Shown: positions 50,455 to 59,551, counted from the first letter of the stretch. The stretch is DNA of 64,000 nt from Reyranella soli (GCF_007992495.1 NZ_BKAJ01000048.1:32746-96745), one strand, 5' to 3'. Notes: generated by a model not told the origin, from the sequence alone. Made by a program: numbers and translations.

Positions 50455-51423
50455 CTACTGCGGACGAAAACCGATGCGGTCCATGAGGTCAATGCCGCTT
50501 CGCACCGGGTCGGCCATGATGAGACGCATGGCCTCCGGACTGCCGGCTTCGATGTCGACCCCGGCCGTGCGCAGCGTCTCCTGTACCGCCGGGTCGGCCA
50601 CCACGCGCTGCAACTCGTCGTTCAGTCGCTGGATGACCGGTTTCGGCATACCGGCGGGCCCCACCAGGCCGTACCAGGCGGAGGCGTCGTATCCCGGGAT
50701 GGTCTCGGCGATGGCGGGAATCTCAGGGGCCCCTGCGCTGCGGCGAACGCTGGTCACGCCGAGCGGCCGCAACTTGCCGCCGCGGACGAGCGGCATGCCG
50801 CCGGCGAGGCTCGGAATATGCAGCTCGACCTGGCCACCCAGGGCGTCGGTGGTCGCCTGCGCCGTGGAGGCGTAGGGGATCTCCTCCAGGGAGATGCCGG
50901 TCCGGGATTCCATCAGCTTCATGGCGATCCATGAGCCGGAACCCGGGCCCGAGGACGCATAGCGCAGGCGCCCCGGCTCCTGCCTGGCTCGATCGATCAG
51001 CTCGGCAATCGAGGCGATGGTCACCGTGGGCCCTGCCAGCACGACGTTGGGCACGACGCCGACCAGGCCGACGGGCTCGAAGTCCTCGAGCGGCTTGAAG
51101 GTCACGCTCTTGAACAGGCGGGGCGCGAGCGTGAGCGCCAGCGACCCCAGCATGAGCGTATGGCCGTCAGCCGGCGCCCTCGCGACCTGGGCAGCGGCGA
51201 TGCTGCCGCCGGCACCCGGCCTGTTCTCCACCACCACCGGGTTCTTGAGCCGCTCGCCCAAGCGATCCGCCAGCAGGCGCGCGAGCAGATCGGTCGTCGT
51301 GCCGACGCTGAAGCCGCAGACGATGTGAATCGGGCGCGCCGGCCAGTTCTGCGTTTGCCCCGCGGCGGATCGCGCCAGGACCGAGAGTGGGCCGAGGGCG
51401 GCAAAGGTACGGCGTCGCATCAT
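50455..51423 (-). CDS. Bug-family (TctC-type) substrate-binding receptor 2
   Basis: A 322-residue receptor. The signal region is RRRTFAALGPLSVLARSAAG with cleavage near GQTQ. Bug text: WPARPIHIVCGFSVGTTTDL, VVENRPGAGGSIAAAQVA, GHTLMLGS and GLVGPAGMPKPVIQRLNDEL. The start is one of two adjacent ATG codons (51423 or 51420). It is the first gene of the minus-strand Bug/gamma-glutamyltransferase/Bug unit, 24 bp before the transferase gene, and is divergent from the MFS gene across 152 bp. Ligand unknown. Confidence 0.93.
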   Translation of the reverse strand: MMRRRTFAALGPLSVLARSAAGQTQNWPARPIHIVCGFSVGTTTDLLARLLADRLGERLKNPVVVENRPGAGGSIAAAQVARAPADGHTLMLGSLALTLAPRLFKSVTFKPLEDFEPVGLVGVVPNVVLAGPTVTIASIAELIDRARQEPGRLRYASSGPGSGSWIAMKLMESRTGISLEEIPYASTAQATTDALGGQVELHIPSLAGGMPLVRGGKLRPLGVTSVRRSAGAPEIPAIAETIPGYDASAWYGLVGPAGMPKPVIQRLNDELQRVVADPAVQETLRTAGVDIEAGSPEAMRLIMADPVRSGIDLMDRIGFRPQ

Positions 51424-51575
51424 CAGCGGCACGATAAGGCTGTGCGCCGCGCTTGGCGATCCTGCACGCGATGCAATGGTCAGTATCCCGCAAACACCAG
51501 AAGATATCCGCCTGTTCAATTTCAAGACTGGAGAAGCGTCCGCGTAAACCAAAAACAAATCAGGAGGAATCGCCG

Positions 51576-52889
51576 ATGTCCGCATCGAGTACGCCTGCGT
51601 CCGCGTTGCCGTGGTGGAAAGAACCCACCAAAGATCAGTGGTACGCCTATTGTGCTGCATGGCTTGGTTGGACGCTGGACGCGTTCGACTTCACGGTCTT
51701 CCTCCTGATCATGGCGCCGATCGCCAAGGAATTCGGGGTCCCGCTGATCGAGGTGACCGCCGTCTTCTCGGTCACGCTGATCATGCGCCTGGGCGGCGCA
51801 ACCGCTTCGGGCTGGCTGGCCGATCGATTGGGGCGCCGGGCGCCGCTGATGATCTCCATCCTTTGGTATTCCATCTGCAACCTCGCCGCGGGACTCTCTC
51901 CCACCTTCACGTTTCTGTTCGTGGCCAGGGCCTTGCTGGGCATCGGGATGGGCGCGGAATGGCCGGCCGGTGCGGCACTGGCGATGGAATCGTGGCCCGT
52001 TCGCTCGCGCGGCTTGATGTCCGGCGTGTTGCAGGGCTCATGGGGACTGGGGTTCGCGCTGTCGGCGCTCGCCTACGGCTTCCTCTACGAACCGTTCGAA
52101 AGCATTGCGCCCGGTTACGGCTGGCGCGGCATGCTGATCCTGGGTGTGCTGCCGGCCCTGGTGTGCGTCTGGATCCGCATCTACGTGAAAGAGCCGGAGG
52201 TCTGGACGGAGAACAAGAAGATCCAGAACGCGAGCAAGAAGCAGGTGACGCTTCCGTTGTTCGCGATCTTCAAGCGCAAGTATCTGTGGAACACCTTCAC
52301 GGGTTGTCTGTGGATGGCGGCGAACTTCTGCGTCTACTATGCGATCTGGGCCATGCTGGGCACCTACCTGCAGAAGGAACTGGGCTGGACACCGGCCCAG
52401 GTCGCCGTCCCGGTATTCTGGGGCAACATCCTGACGTTCCTCGCCTGCAGCTTCTGGGGCGGGATGTCGGAACGGATCGGCCGGCGCTGGGCGCTCATGC
52501 TCCCCTGCGCCATCTCCATCTTCCTGGTGCCGATCTATCTGACCACGACCGATCCGATCTGGTTCCTCACGTCCTTCCTGATCTTCATCTGCTTTGTCGG
52601 CGGCAAGGACGCGCTCAACCCGGGCTGGCTGTCGGAACGCTTTCCGACCGAGGTCCGGGCAACCGCGGCAGGCTTCGTCTATCATCAGGGAGCGGTCTGG
52701 GGTGCGGCTGTTGCGCCCCTGCTGACCTATTTCGCGGTGAACCAGGGCATGGGCTTCGCCAAGCCGATGATGTACGGCACGATCGGTTCGCTGGTCGTGT
52801 ATGTGATCGCGGTCTTCCTCGGCCCGGAAACCAAGGGCAAGGTGATGACCGCCGATCTGGAGGTCATCGAGGCCGAGATACCAGCCTGA
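51576..52889 (+). CDS. MFS transporter, sialate/aromatic-acid:H+ symporter type
   Basis: A 437-residue inner-membrane permease with about 12 helices. The start WYAYCAAWLGWTLDAFDFTV (helix 1, with the DAFDF motif of the SHS/AAHS-like carriers) is followed by the A-motif GWLADRLGRRAPL between helices 2 and 3 and a second A-like motif GGMSERIGRRWAL mid-protein. The ATG at 51576 follows AGGAGG. Family members take up lactate, sialic acid or aromatic acids with protons. Its promoter region is shared with the Bug/gamma-glutamyltransferase operon, so it may carry a product or substrate of that unit. A strong hairpin follows. Confidence 0.92.
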   Translation: MSASSTPASALPWWKEPTKDQWYAYCAAWLGWTLDAFDFTVFLLIMAPIAKEFGVPLIEVTAVFSVTLIMRLGGATASGWLADRLGRRAPLMISILWYSICNLAAGLSPTFTFLFVARALLGIGMGAEWPAGAALAMESWPVRSRGLMSGVLQGSWGLGFALSALAYGFLYEPFESIAPGYGWRGMLILGVLPALVCVWIRIYVKEPEVWTENKKIQNASKKQVTLPLFAIFKRKYLWNTFTGCLWMAANFCVYYAIWAMLGTYLQKELGWTPAQVAVPVFWGNILTFLACSFWGGMSERIGRRWALMLPCAISIFLVPIYLTTTDPIWFLTSFLIFICFVGGKDALNPGWLSERFPTEVRATAAGFVYHQGAVWGAAVAPLLTYFAVNQGMGFAKPMMYGTIGSLVVYVIAVFLGPETKGKVMTADLEVIEAEIPA

Positions 52890-52911
52890 CATCTGGGTCG
52901 ACGTTGGCGAG

Positions 52912-52937
52912 ACGATCGGGACATTTGTCCCGATCGT
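52912..52937. terminator. Intrinsic terminator between MFS and Bug 3 genes
   Basis: Perfect 11-bp stem ACGATCGGGAC / GTCCCGATCGT with an ATTT loop, followed on the plus strand by TTTC. It starts 22 bp after the MFS stop and lies before the stop of the convergent Bug 3 gene, so it probably ends transcription in both directions. Confidence 0.85.
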
Positions 52938-52986
52938 TTCGGTCATGAACTCTGGATGGTGCGCCCGGGCGTCATGCTCGTACGCG

Positions 52987-53949
52987 CTACTCCACGCGAA
53001 TGTTACCGGCCCTCGCGATGCTGCCGAAATCGGCGCGCTCCGCCTTGATGAAGCTGAGCGTCTCGGCCGGCGTCGTGATGCGTGGTGACGCGCCCAGGTC
53101 GCGGATGCGCGTGGCGATGGCCTCTTCGCGCAGCGCCTGATTGATCACGGTGTTCAGCCTCTGGATGATCTCGTCCGGTGTTCCTTTGGGCGCCATGAAA
53201 GCATACCAGGCCACCCATTCGCGCGGATCGAGGCCGAGTTCGAGCATGGTGGGCACTTCCGGCAGGCGCTCCGAACGCTCGCGAGAGGTGACGGCCAGCG
53301 CGCGCAGCTTCCCGCCCGCGATGTGCCCGGAACTCGCGCCGAGGCTGTCCAACGTGACCGGCACTTCGCCGCTGATCACCGCCATGAGGGATTGCGGCGT
53401 GCTGCGGTAAGGCACGGCGGGCATGTCCAGCTTGTGGCGAATCTTGGTATCTTCCACGACCAGGTGCGGGATGCTGCCGGAAGCGGGTAGGCCATAGCGC
53501 CAGTTGCCCGGTTCCGCCTGCGCCCGGGCAATGAATTCCGGCATCGTCCGCAGCGGCAGCGCCGGGTTGAGCACCCAGACCAGCGGCGAAGTGACAGCCA
53601 CCGAAATGGAGCTGAGATCATCAACGGGATCGAGCGGCATGTTGGGATAGATGCTGCTGCCGATGGAAATGGCGCCGACATGAGCGAACATGAAGGTATA
53701 GCCATCGGGCTGGCTGCGCTGGACTTCCTGCATGCCGATAATGCCATTGGCGCCTGGCTTGTTGTCGACAACCACAGGCTGCCCCAGCAATTCGGCAAGC
53801 CGTGGAGCGAGGATGCGGGCATAGACCTCATAGCCGCCGGCCGCGCTGGGAACGACGAGCCGAAGCCGCCTGTTGGGCCAGTCGCTTCCTTGGGCCAAAG
53901 CGGGCGACGTTGCCAAAAGGCCGAGCGCGGCGCGGCGTGTCAGGCGCAT
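52987..53949 (-). CDS. Bug-family (TctC-type) substrate-binding receptor 3
   Basis: A 320-residue receptor. The N-terminus MRLTRRAALGLLATSPALAQ is a short export signal with an RR pair. Bug text: WPNRRLRLVVPSAAGGYEVY, VVDNKPGANGIIGMQEV, QPDGYTFMFAH and AFMAPKGTPDEIIQRLN. An upstream GGAGGAGACATCT precedes the ATG. It stands alone: convergent with the MFS gene and 273 bp from the MBL gene end. No TctA/TctB partners occur in the window. Confidence 0.93.
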   Translation of the reverse strand: MRLTRRAALGLLATSPALAQGSDWPNRRLRLVVPSAAGGYEVYARILAPRLAELLGQPVVVDNKPGANGIIGMQEVQRSQPDGYTFMFAHVGAISIGSSIYPNMPLDPVDDLSSISVAVTSPLVWVLNPALPLRTMPEFIARAQAEPGNWRYGLPASGSIPHLVVEDTKIRHKLDMPAVPYRSTPQSLMAVISGEVPVTLDSLGASSGHIAGGKLRALAVTSRERSERLPEVPTMLELGLDPREWVAWYAFMAPKGTPDEIIQRLNTVINQALREEAIATRIRDLGASPRITTPAETLSFIKAERADFGSIARAGNIRVE

Positions 53950-54139
53950 AGATGTCTCCTCCCGGACCTAGCGGGGTGACTGCGCCACTCCCTTTAGCCC
54001 TGATTTGTCCAGAGCAGGTCAACTCGCCTGCTTTCCGATAGCGTATTCGTTACGGGCGACTCCACAATGCACGGAACGGCAAGGCTGCATCGTTGCCGCG
54101 ACCAAAGCCTGCAAGGCAATTGTCTGCCATAGGCCTCGG

Positions 54140-54208
54140 TGTCATCCCGAGCGTAGCGAGGGACCTTTCCTGTGGCTCTAAAGGCCCCTCGCTACGCTCG
54201 GGGTGACA
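54140..54208. repeat. REP-like hairpin after the MBL-fold gene
   Basis: A 69-bp inverted repeat. TGTCATCCCGAGCGTAGCGA at the left pairs with TCGCTACGCTCGGGGTGACA at the right with one mismatch, and CCTTT/AAAGG close the inner part. The TCATCCCGAGCG-TAGCGAGG type is a common proteobacterial intergenic palindrome. It lies 14 bp past the stop of the minus-strand MBL gene. It differs in sequence from the element at 43615. Confidence 0.88.
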
Positions 54209-54222
54209 GCAGTTTTGCGCCG

Positions 54223-55098
54223 TCAGGCCTTCACGTATTCCAGGCGGAAGCCGTCGCCCCAGCGCTTGATATGGCCGACCGAGGGCGACGGGAAGTGCAT
54301 CGTGCAGCACAACGTGTCGGTGTCGCAGTAGCGTTCGAAGAAATTCCGGCGAGTCCGGACAGCCTGGTCGCGGTCGGTGTCGACGCGCATGACCAATTCG
54401 GGATAGCGGGCCTGGATCGGCGAATGGATCAGATCGCCAGTGAACACCGCGGTGTCGCCACCCTTGCCGGCGCAGACCGCGAAGTGGTCGGGCGTATGGC
54501 CGGGGGTCGGGCTCAATCGGATATGGTCGTTGAGCGCATGATCGCTGCTGACCAGTTCGGCCCGGTTGGCCTCGATGATCGGCAGCACGCTGTCGGTGAT
54601 CTGGTCGAGCGGCGTCTTCTGATGGATCTCGCTCCAGTAGGTGTATTCCTTTTTCGAGAACAGGTAGCGCGCCTTCGGAAAGGTCGGGACCCAGCGGCCA
54701 TTCTCCAGCCGCGTGTTCCAGCCGACGTGATCGCCGTGCAGATGCGTGCACATCACGAAGTCGATGTCCTCGACCCCGAGACCGGCAGCCTTCAGCGCCA
54801 TCATCCAGTTGGCGTCGGTCTTCTTGTTCCAGGTCGGCCGGTGCGGGAAGTTCTTGTCGTTGCCGATGCAGCTGTCGACCAGGATGTTATGGTGCGGCGT
54901 CTTGACGACATACGATTGGAAGCACAACACGACATTCCCGGTCGCGCTGTCATAGCCGCCGGGCGCCAGCCAGGAGAGGTTCTCGCCGAGGGCCTCTTTC
55001 GACAATGTCGGCAGGAAGTCGAGCATCGGCGTGAAGCCGCTCTCCTGCTCGACGATCCGGTGGATGGTCATGTCGTTGACGGAAAAGCTCGTGCGCAT
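54223..55098 (-). CDS. MBL-fold metallo-hydrolase (lactonase-like)
   Basis: A 291-residue metallo-beta-lactamase-fold hydrolase. The zinc site is complete: THLHGDHVGWN (HxHxDH), PTPGHTPDH (third His), FTGDLIH (bridging Asp) and TMHFPSP (last His). There is no signal peptide. The length and the HLHGDHVGWN text fit the group that includes AHL lactonases and related quorum-quenching or organophosphate-lactonase-like enzymes; the substrate is unproven. The divergent partner is a TfdA-like dioxygenase across 184 bp. The last 30 coding bases are copied at 47582-47611. Confidence 0.9.
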   Translation of the reverse strand: MRTSFSVNDMTIHRIVEQESGFTPMLDFLPTLSKEALGENLSWLAPGGYDSATGNVVLCFQSYVVKTPHHNILVDSCIGNDKNFPHRPTWNKKTDANWMMALKAAGLGVEDIDFVMCTHLHGDHVGWNTRLENGRWVPTFPKARYLFSKKEYTYWSEIHQKTPLDQITDSVLPIIEANRAELVSSDHALNDHIRLSPTPGHTPDHFAVCAGKGGDTAVFTGDLIHSPIQARYPELVMRVDTDRDQAVRTRRNFFERYCDTDTLCCTMHFPSPSVGHIKRWGDGFRLEYVKA

Positions 55099-55282
55099 CG
55101 CTCGCGTCTCCTCACCCGGGGGCTATCCTGCGACGCTATCGTAGCCCAGCCCGGAGCTGATGACGAACGGCGCCCGCGCGCTCACCATCCGAGACGAACC
55201 TTCGCCTGACAAAAGATCCGTGTTGGTTGTCGTGCGGACTTCAATCAGGATGATCCCCTCGTTCTCCAGCAAAGGAGCACCC

Positions 55283-56158
55283 ATGACCGTCACCATCACG
55301 CCGCTCACGCCCGCATTCGCCGGCGAAGTGGGCGCGATCGACCTGCGCCAGGTGCATGATCGAGACTCGCTGGAGGCGATCCGTGCCGGCATGGACAAGT
55401 ACGCCGTGCTGGTGTTCCGCGATCAGGATTTCACCAACGGAGAGCAGCTCGACTTTGCTCAACGTTTCGACGGCACGCTGCATGCCCGTACGTCCTCATC
55501 GGCCATCGGCAACAACCGGTTCGGCAACGAGGCGCTGGCCGACGTCTCCAACGTCGGCCCCGACGGCAAGATCCGGGACGCCAACAACCGCATGCGCGCC
55601 TCCTCGGTCGCCAACCGGTTGTGGCACACCGATGCCTCGTTCGTCGATCCGCCGGGCCGCTACTCGATGCTGTCGGCGCGGGTGGTGCCGCCGGTGCGGG
55701 CTGATACGGAGTTCGCCGACATGCGCGCCGCCTACGATGCCCTCGACGAAGAAACCCGCGCCTCGATCGAAGGGCTGCGCGTCTATCATTCGATCGTCTA
55801 TTCACGCCACGTGCTGGGCTTCGACTTCAACGAGGACGAGCAGGAAAAGCTGAAAGGCGCCGTCCATCCGCTGGTGCGTACGATCCCGGGCTCCGGCCGC
55901 CGCGCCCTCTATCTCGCCTCACACGCCGCCCATGTCGTCGACTGGCAGGTGCCGGAGGGCCGGCTGCTGCTGCGCGACCTGACCGACCATGCCACGCAGC
56001 CGCAATTCATCTATCGCCATGTCTGGCGGCCGCATGATTTCGTGATCTGGGACAATCGCTGCACCATGCATCGCGCCCGGCCGTTTGACGACAAGACCCA
56101 CCGTCGCGAGCTGCGCCGCACCACGACGCTCGACCTGCCGCTGCCGGCTTCAGCCTAG
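55283..56158 (+). CDS. TauD/TfdA family 2-oxoglutarate-dependent dioxygenase
   Basis: A 291-residue Fe(II)/2-oxoglutarate oxygenase. The facial triad is His and Asp in LWHTDASF and the distal His in NRCTMHRA; the 2-oxoglutarate-binding Arg lies in RRELRRTT. The N-terminus MTVTITPLTPAFAGEVGAID matches the TfdA/TauD start. I start at the ATG at 55283 with AAAGGAGC before it; the frame is open earlier but without family text. Relatives hydroxylate taurine, 2,4-D and alkyl sulfates. The phosphodiesterase gene follows after 10 bp. Confidence 0.94.
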   Translation: MTVTITPLTPAFAGEVGAIDLRQVHDRDSLEAIRAGMDKYAVLVFRDQDFTNGEQLDFAQRFDGTLHARTSSSAIGNNRFGNEALADVSNVGPDGKIRDANNRMRASSVANRLWHTDASFVDPPGRYSMLSARVVPPVRADTEFADMRAAYDALDEETRASIEGLRVYHSIVYSRHVLGFDFNEDEQEKLKGAVHPLVRTIPGSGRRALYLASHAAHVVDWQVPEGRLLLRDLTDHATQPQFIYRHVWRPHDFVIWDNRCTMHRARPFDDKTHRRELRRTTTLDLPLPASA

Positions 56159-56168
56159 GCATCCGCTG

Positions 56169-56759
56169 TTGAAGCTCGGCATCGTCTCCGACCTGCATTG
56201 CAACATCGATGGCCTCGATCGGGCCCTCGAGACCATGGGCCCAATCGATGCGCTGCTGTGTCTCGGCGACAGCATCTACGAGTACAGCTTCTCGAATGAG
56301 GTGATCGGCCGGCTGCGCGAACTCGACGCGCTCACCATCCTGGGCAACCACGAGGAGGTCTTCCTCGGCGCCGCCGGCGAGCGGGCGCGTTCCCGGGCGG
56401 ACATCGACCGGTCCTTGCTCGGCTGGCTCGCCGACCGGCCGCATCGGCGCGAGTTGCGGATCGACGGCAAGCGCATCCTGATGGTGCACTCGACGCCGTG
56501 GGAGCCGCGTGGCAGCTATGTGCTGCCCACCAGCTCCGAACTGGAACGCTTTGGCGAAGCCGACGCCGACATCGTGCTCTACGGGCATACGCACCGACAG
56601 GTCGTCAGGCGCATCGGTCGGGTGCTGGTGGTCAATCCCGGCTCGGCCGGTGAAGGCCGCGACCCGCGCAATGGCGGGCAGTTGAGCTGCGCCGTGCTGG
56701 ACACGGTGACGGAGGAGGTCGTGGTGCGCGATTTCCCGGCGCGGCCCGCCCGTCAATAA
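56169..56759 (+). CDS. Calcineurin-like metallophosphoesterase (YfcE-like)
   Basis: A 196-residue phosphoesterase. Metal-site motifs: KLGIVSDLHCN (DxH), CLGDSIYE (GD), ILGNHEEVF (GNHE), VHSTPWEP (H) and YGHTHRQV (GHxH), in the order and spacing of the YfcE/MJ0936 group. The family text begins right at a TTG at 56169 (LKLGIVSD), which I take as the start; no stronger start exists nearby. It is probably co-transcribed with the dioxygenase gene 10 bp upstream. Substrate, a phosphodiester or nucleotide, is unknown. Confidence 0.85.
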   Translation: MKLGIVSDLHCNIDGLDRALETMGPIDALLCLGDSIYEYSFSNEVIGRLRELDALTILGNHEEVFLGAAGERARSRADIDRSLLGWLADRPHRRELRIDGKRILMVHSTPWEPRGSYVLPTSSELERFGEADADIVLYGHTHRQVVRRIGRVLVVNPGSAGEGRDPRNGGQLSCAVLDTVTEEVVVRDFPARPARQ

Positions 56760-56771
56760 GGCCTCACTGCA

Positions 56772-58022
56772 TCATATTGAAATGGCGCGGCTGCGTCGCT
56801 GGGCCGTCGCCATCACGAGCGCAGCGAGCGCCTGAAGCGCCGCGGTCAGCACCAGTGCCCAGCTGTAGCCGTCCGGATCCCAGCCGTCCGACCCGGTGCG
56901 CGGCCAGAGATCGAGGATCCAGCCGATGGCCGCCTGGACCAGGAATGCAAAACCAAGCGTCAGCGTGTTCACGGCCGTCGAGACCCGCCCGGTCTGCTCG
57001 GACGGAAACATCTGGCACACCGCGATATAGCCCACCGGTCCGGCCGTACCGAACACCGCGATCGCCAGCCAGAGCACGAGCACGACCGAGGGTTGGCTCG
57101 GCTGCAGCATGAGGCCGGCCTGCAGCGCCACCATGACGACGAGGCACGCGATCGGAACGAGAAAGGACGGCAGGCCGACCGCGTTCGCCCGGCTGGCAGC
57201 GCTGCCGGTCAGCACACTGCCCACGACCATGGCGAAGGTGTAGAGGAGCAGCACGCCGGCTCGGGCCGGTCCGTCCATGCCGGCCACGTCCCGCAGCCAG
57301 GGGCCGGCCCAAAGGCCCAGATAGGCGAAGTTGAACATCGACAGCGTCGCAACCGCCGGACCGAACCGCCAGAAGGTCCGAGAGGTGAGGATGCGACCGC
57401 TCAAGGCAATGTCGCCACGCAGGGTTCGCGCCGGGCCCCCGGCGTGCGGCTGGACGCGCGGCTTGTCCGGCACCGACAGGAAGATCCAGGCTGCAACCGC
57501 CAGCGCCACCAGGCACAGCCCCCAGAAGACGCCCCGCCAGCCGAACGCCGGCAACAGTGCCTGGACAGGTGAAGTGGTGAGCGCGCTGCCGAGCGCGCCG
57601 ATCGCCGTCGCGATGCCGGTCACGTAGGCGACCCGGCCACGTTCGAACCAATCGGCGTGCGCCTTGATCAGCGCCATCAGGCCGGCCGACACCCCGACGC
57701 CGAGGACAATGCGCGCCACGGCGAGCCCGGCAAAGCCCGGCGACAGCGCGAATATCGCGAAGCCGATCGCCGCGAGGACCATCAGCACAGTCTGGACGCG
57801 TCGCGCGCCGAACGCATCGAGTGCCACACCCAGCGGCAGTTGCGCGGCGGCATAGGCGGCGAACAGGCAGGCTGCCAGCACGCCCAGCTCGACGGCGGAC
57901 AGCCCGAGCTCCACGGCGAGCACGGGACCGACGATCGCCATCACCGTACGCGCGGCCTGGTTCATGACGTTTGCCGCGGCGAGCGGAAAGGTCACACGCG
58001 CCAGCATTCGGGGGACCAGCAT
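56772..58022 (-). CDS. MFS transporter
   Basis: A 416-residue inner-membrane carrier with about 12 helices. Helix 1-2 region: FPLAAANVMNQAARTVMAIVG, then LPLGVALDAFGARRVQT, an A-motif-like loop. Between halves is a cytoplasmic stretch (VPDKPRVQPHAGGPARTL). The second half begins FWRFGPAVATLSMFNFAYLG. I start at the ATG at 58022, 20 bp after the LLM gene stop on the same strand, so the two form an operon. It may export or import the LLM substrate. Confidence 0.9.
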   Translation of the reverse strand: MLVPRMLARVTFPLAAANVMNQAARTVMAIVGPVLAVELGLSAVELGVLAACLFAAYAAAQLPLGVALDAFGARRVQTVLMVLAAIGFAIFALSPGFAGLAVARIVLGVGVSAGLMALIKAHADWFERGRVAYVTGIATAIGALGSALTTSPVQALLPAFGWRGVFWGLCLVALAVAAWIFLSVPDKPRVQPHAGGPARTLRGDIALSGRILTSRTFWRFGPAVATLSMFNFAYLGLWAGPWLRDVAGMDGPARAGVLLLYTFAMVVGSVLTGSAASRANAVGLPSFLVPIACLVVMVALQAGLMLQPSQPSVVLVLWLAIAVFGTAGPVGYIAVCQMFPSEQTGRVSTAVNTLTLGFAFLVQAAIGWILDLWPRTGSDGWDPDGYSWALVLTAALQALAALVMATAQRRSRAISI

Positions 58023-58042
58023 TGGAGAGAACACGCCGGGCT

Positions 58043-59008
58043 TCAGGCGAGCCTCGACAGAACGCCGTCTTTGAAGCGGTGCATGTTGTCGATCGTGCCC
58101 TGCAGGGTCTGGGCCTCGCCATAACCGAACAGCCGCACATCGACCGAGCTGACGCCGAGGTCTTTTAGCCGCCTGATATCCCCGACCCAGTCGGAGTCGC
58201 CGCCCGTGAACAGTTCGGCCTCGCCCTCGATGCTGCCGCGGGGACGCACACCCGGGCCGATGAGGACCCGATAGGCCAGTGCGATCTCCTTCGGATCGCG
58301 GCCGCCGCGCTGGCAGAACCCATGGAAGCGTTCCAGCCCCTGTTTGAAGGTCGAGACGGTGTTCATCGGGTGCTGCGGGTTCGTGCCGACCGGATACCAG
58401 CCGTGAGCATAGCGGACGGTACGACGCAGCGCCGGCGCACTTTCCCCGCCGACCCAGATCGGAATCGGCTTCTGCAGCGGCTTGGGCGTGAAGACCACAT
58501 CGTCGAAGCTTACATACTTGCCGTTGAATTTCGGCGCCTCGGCCGTCCAGAGTTCCTGACACGCCGCTATCCATTCGTCGGTCACGTTGCCACGATCGTC
58601 GAACGGGGCGGCGCCGATCGCCTCGAACTCTTCGCGGCACCAGCCGACACCGATGCCCAGCGTCAGGCGGCCCTTGGAGAGATGGTCGATGGTGGACAGC
58701 ACCTTGGCGGTCAGCACGGCCGGACGGTGCGGCACCACCATGACCGACAGCACGAAGCGAAGCTTCTTCGTCAGCGCGGCGACATAGGCCGTGGTCGTCA
58801 GCTGCTCGAGCCACGCCGCCGAGGCGCCGGCCGGGAACTCGCCGGTCCCGGTATAGGGATACTTCGACTGCAGATTGCTTGGCACCATGATGTGGTCGCT
58901 GATCGTGACGTAATCGAAGCCCAGCGCCTCCCCTTCCGTGACGATCCGGACCAGGCTGTCCGGCTCGATCAGCGGACCTGTGGTGGGCAGATTGAAGCCG
59001 ATCTGCAT
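58043..59008 (-). CDS. LLM class oxidoreductase, possible F420-dependent subgroup
   Basis: A 321-residue luciferase-like enzyme. Text: MQIGFNLPTTGPLIEP, GEALGFDYVTISDHIMVP, VLSVMVVPHRPAVLTAKVLS, DHLSKGRLTLGIGVGWCREEFEA and KPIPIWVGGESAPALRRTV. The SDHI and GVGWCREEFEA segments are typical of the subgroup annotated as F420-dependent (TIGR03619 type), although many proteobacterial members probably use FMN. It is first in a two-gene minus-strand operon with an MFS carrier and divergent from the GlcG/HbpS-like gene. Confidence 0.92.
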   Translation of the reverse strand: MQIGFNLPTTGPLIEPDSLVRIVTEGEALGFDYVTISDHIMVPSNLQSKYPYTGTGEFPAGASAAWLEQLTTTAYVAALTKKLRFVLSVMVVPHRPAVLTAKVLSTIDHLSKGRLTLGIGVGWCREEFEAIGAAPFDDRGNVTDEWIAACQELWTAEAPKFNGKYVSFDDVVFTPKPLQKPIPIWVGGESAPALRRTVRYAHGWYPVGTNPQHPMNTVSTFKQGLERFHGFCQRGGRDPKEIALAYRVLIGPGVRPRGSIEGEAELFTGGDSDWVGDIRRLKDLGVSSVDVRLFGYGEAQTLQGTIDNMHRFKDGVLSRLA

Positions 59009-59146
59009 GACGTTCTCCTCCCGCAGGGCGAAAAGCCGGTGTCAGCACGCATACCGAAGTGATACTCGCTCTTCATTCCAGATTCGACGAACGACTCGAC
59101 GAGCGTCAGCATCCTGGTGAGTTCCTGACTGGAAAGGATCGACCTC

Positions 59147-59542
59147 ATGACCCTCACCCTCGCGGATGCCAATCGCGTGATCGCCGGCGCCATCGAGAAG
59201 GCAGAGCAGATCGGCGCCAGGATGAATATCGCCGTTTGCGACGCTGGCGGACGGCTGCTTGCCTTTCAGCGCATGGATGGCGCCATGTGGGCCGGTTCCT
59301 TCGGCAGCCAGGGCAAGGCCATGGCCTCGGCCGCCTTCGGACGCCCGAGTGGCGACCTGACGCCACGCGCCGACCATCCGACCTTGCGCGGCATCGCCGC
59401 GGCCGAAGGCAACCACATGTTCTATGGCCAAGGCGCCGTGCCGATCTTCCGCCAAGGCGTCCTGATCGGTGCCTGTGGCGTTGGCGGCGGGAGCGCACAA
59501 GAAGACGAGGATTGCGCCCGCGCCGGGGTTGAAAAGCTCTGA
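59147..59542 (+). CDS. GlcG/HbpS family protein
   Basis: A 131-residue protein of the haem-degrading/GlcG/HbpS (PduO C-terminal-like) family. Text: LTLADANRVIAGAIEKAEQI, MNIAVCDAGGRLLAFQRMDG, SQGKAMASAAFGRPSG and GVLIGACGVGGGSAQEDEDCARAG. Such proteins are small alpha/beta oligomers; some bind haem or cobalamin, others accompany glycolate or aromatic catabolism, with no agreed role. A GGAAAGGATC site precedes the ATG. The gene ends 9 bp before the stop of the convergent Cys-type hydrolase gene. Confidence 0.92.
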   Translation: MTLTLADANRVIAGAIEKAEQIGARMNIAVCDAGGRLLAFQRMDGAMWAGSFGSQGKAMASAAFGRPSGDLTPRADHPTLRGIAAAEGNHMFYGQGAVPIFRQGVLIGACGVGGGSAQEDEDCARAGVEKL

Positions 59543-59551
59543 GGTCGCCGG

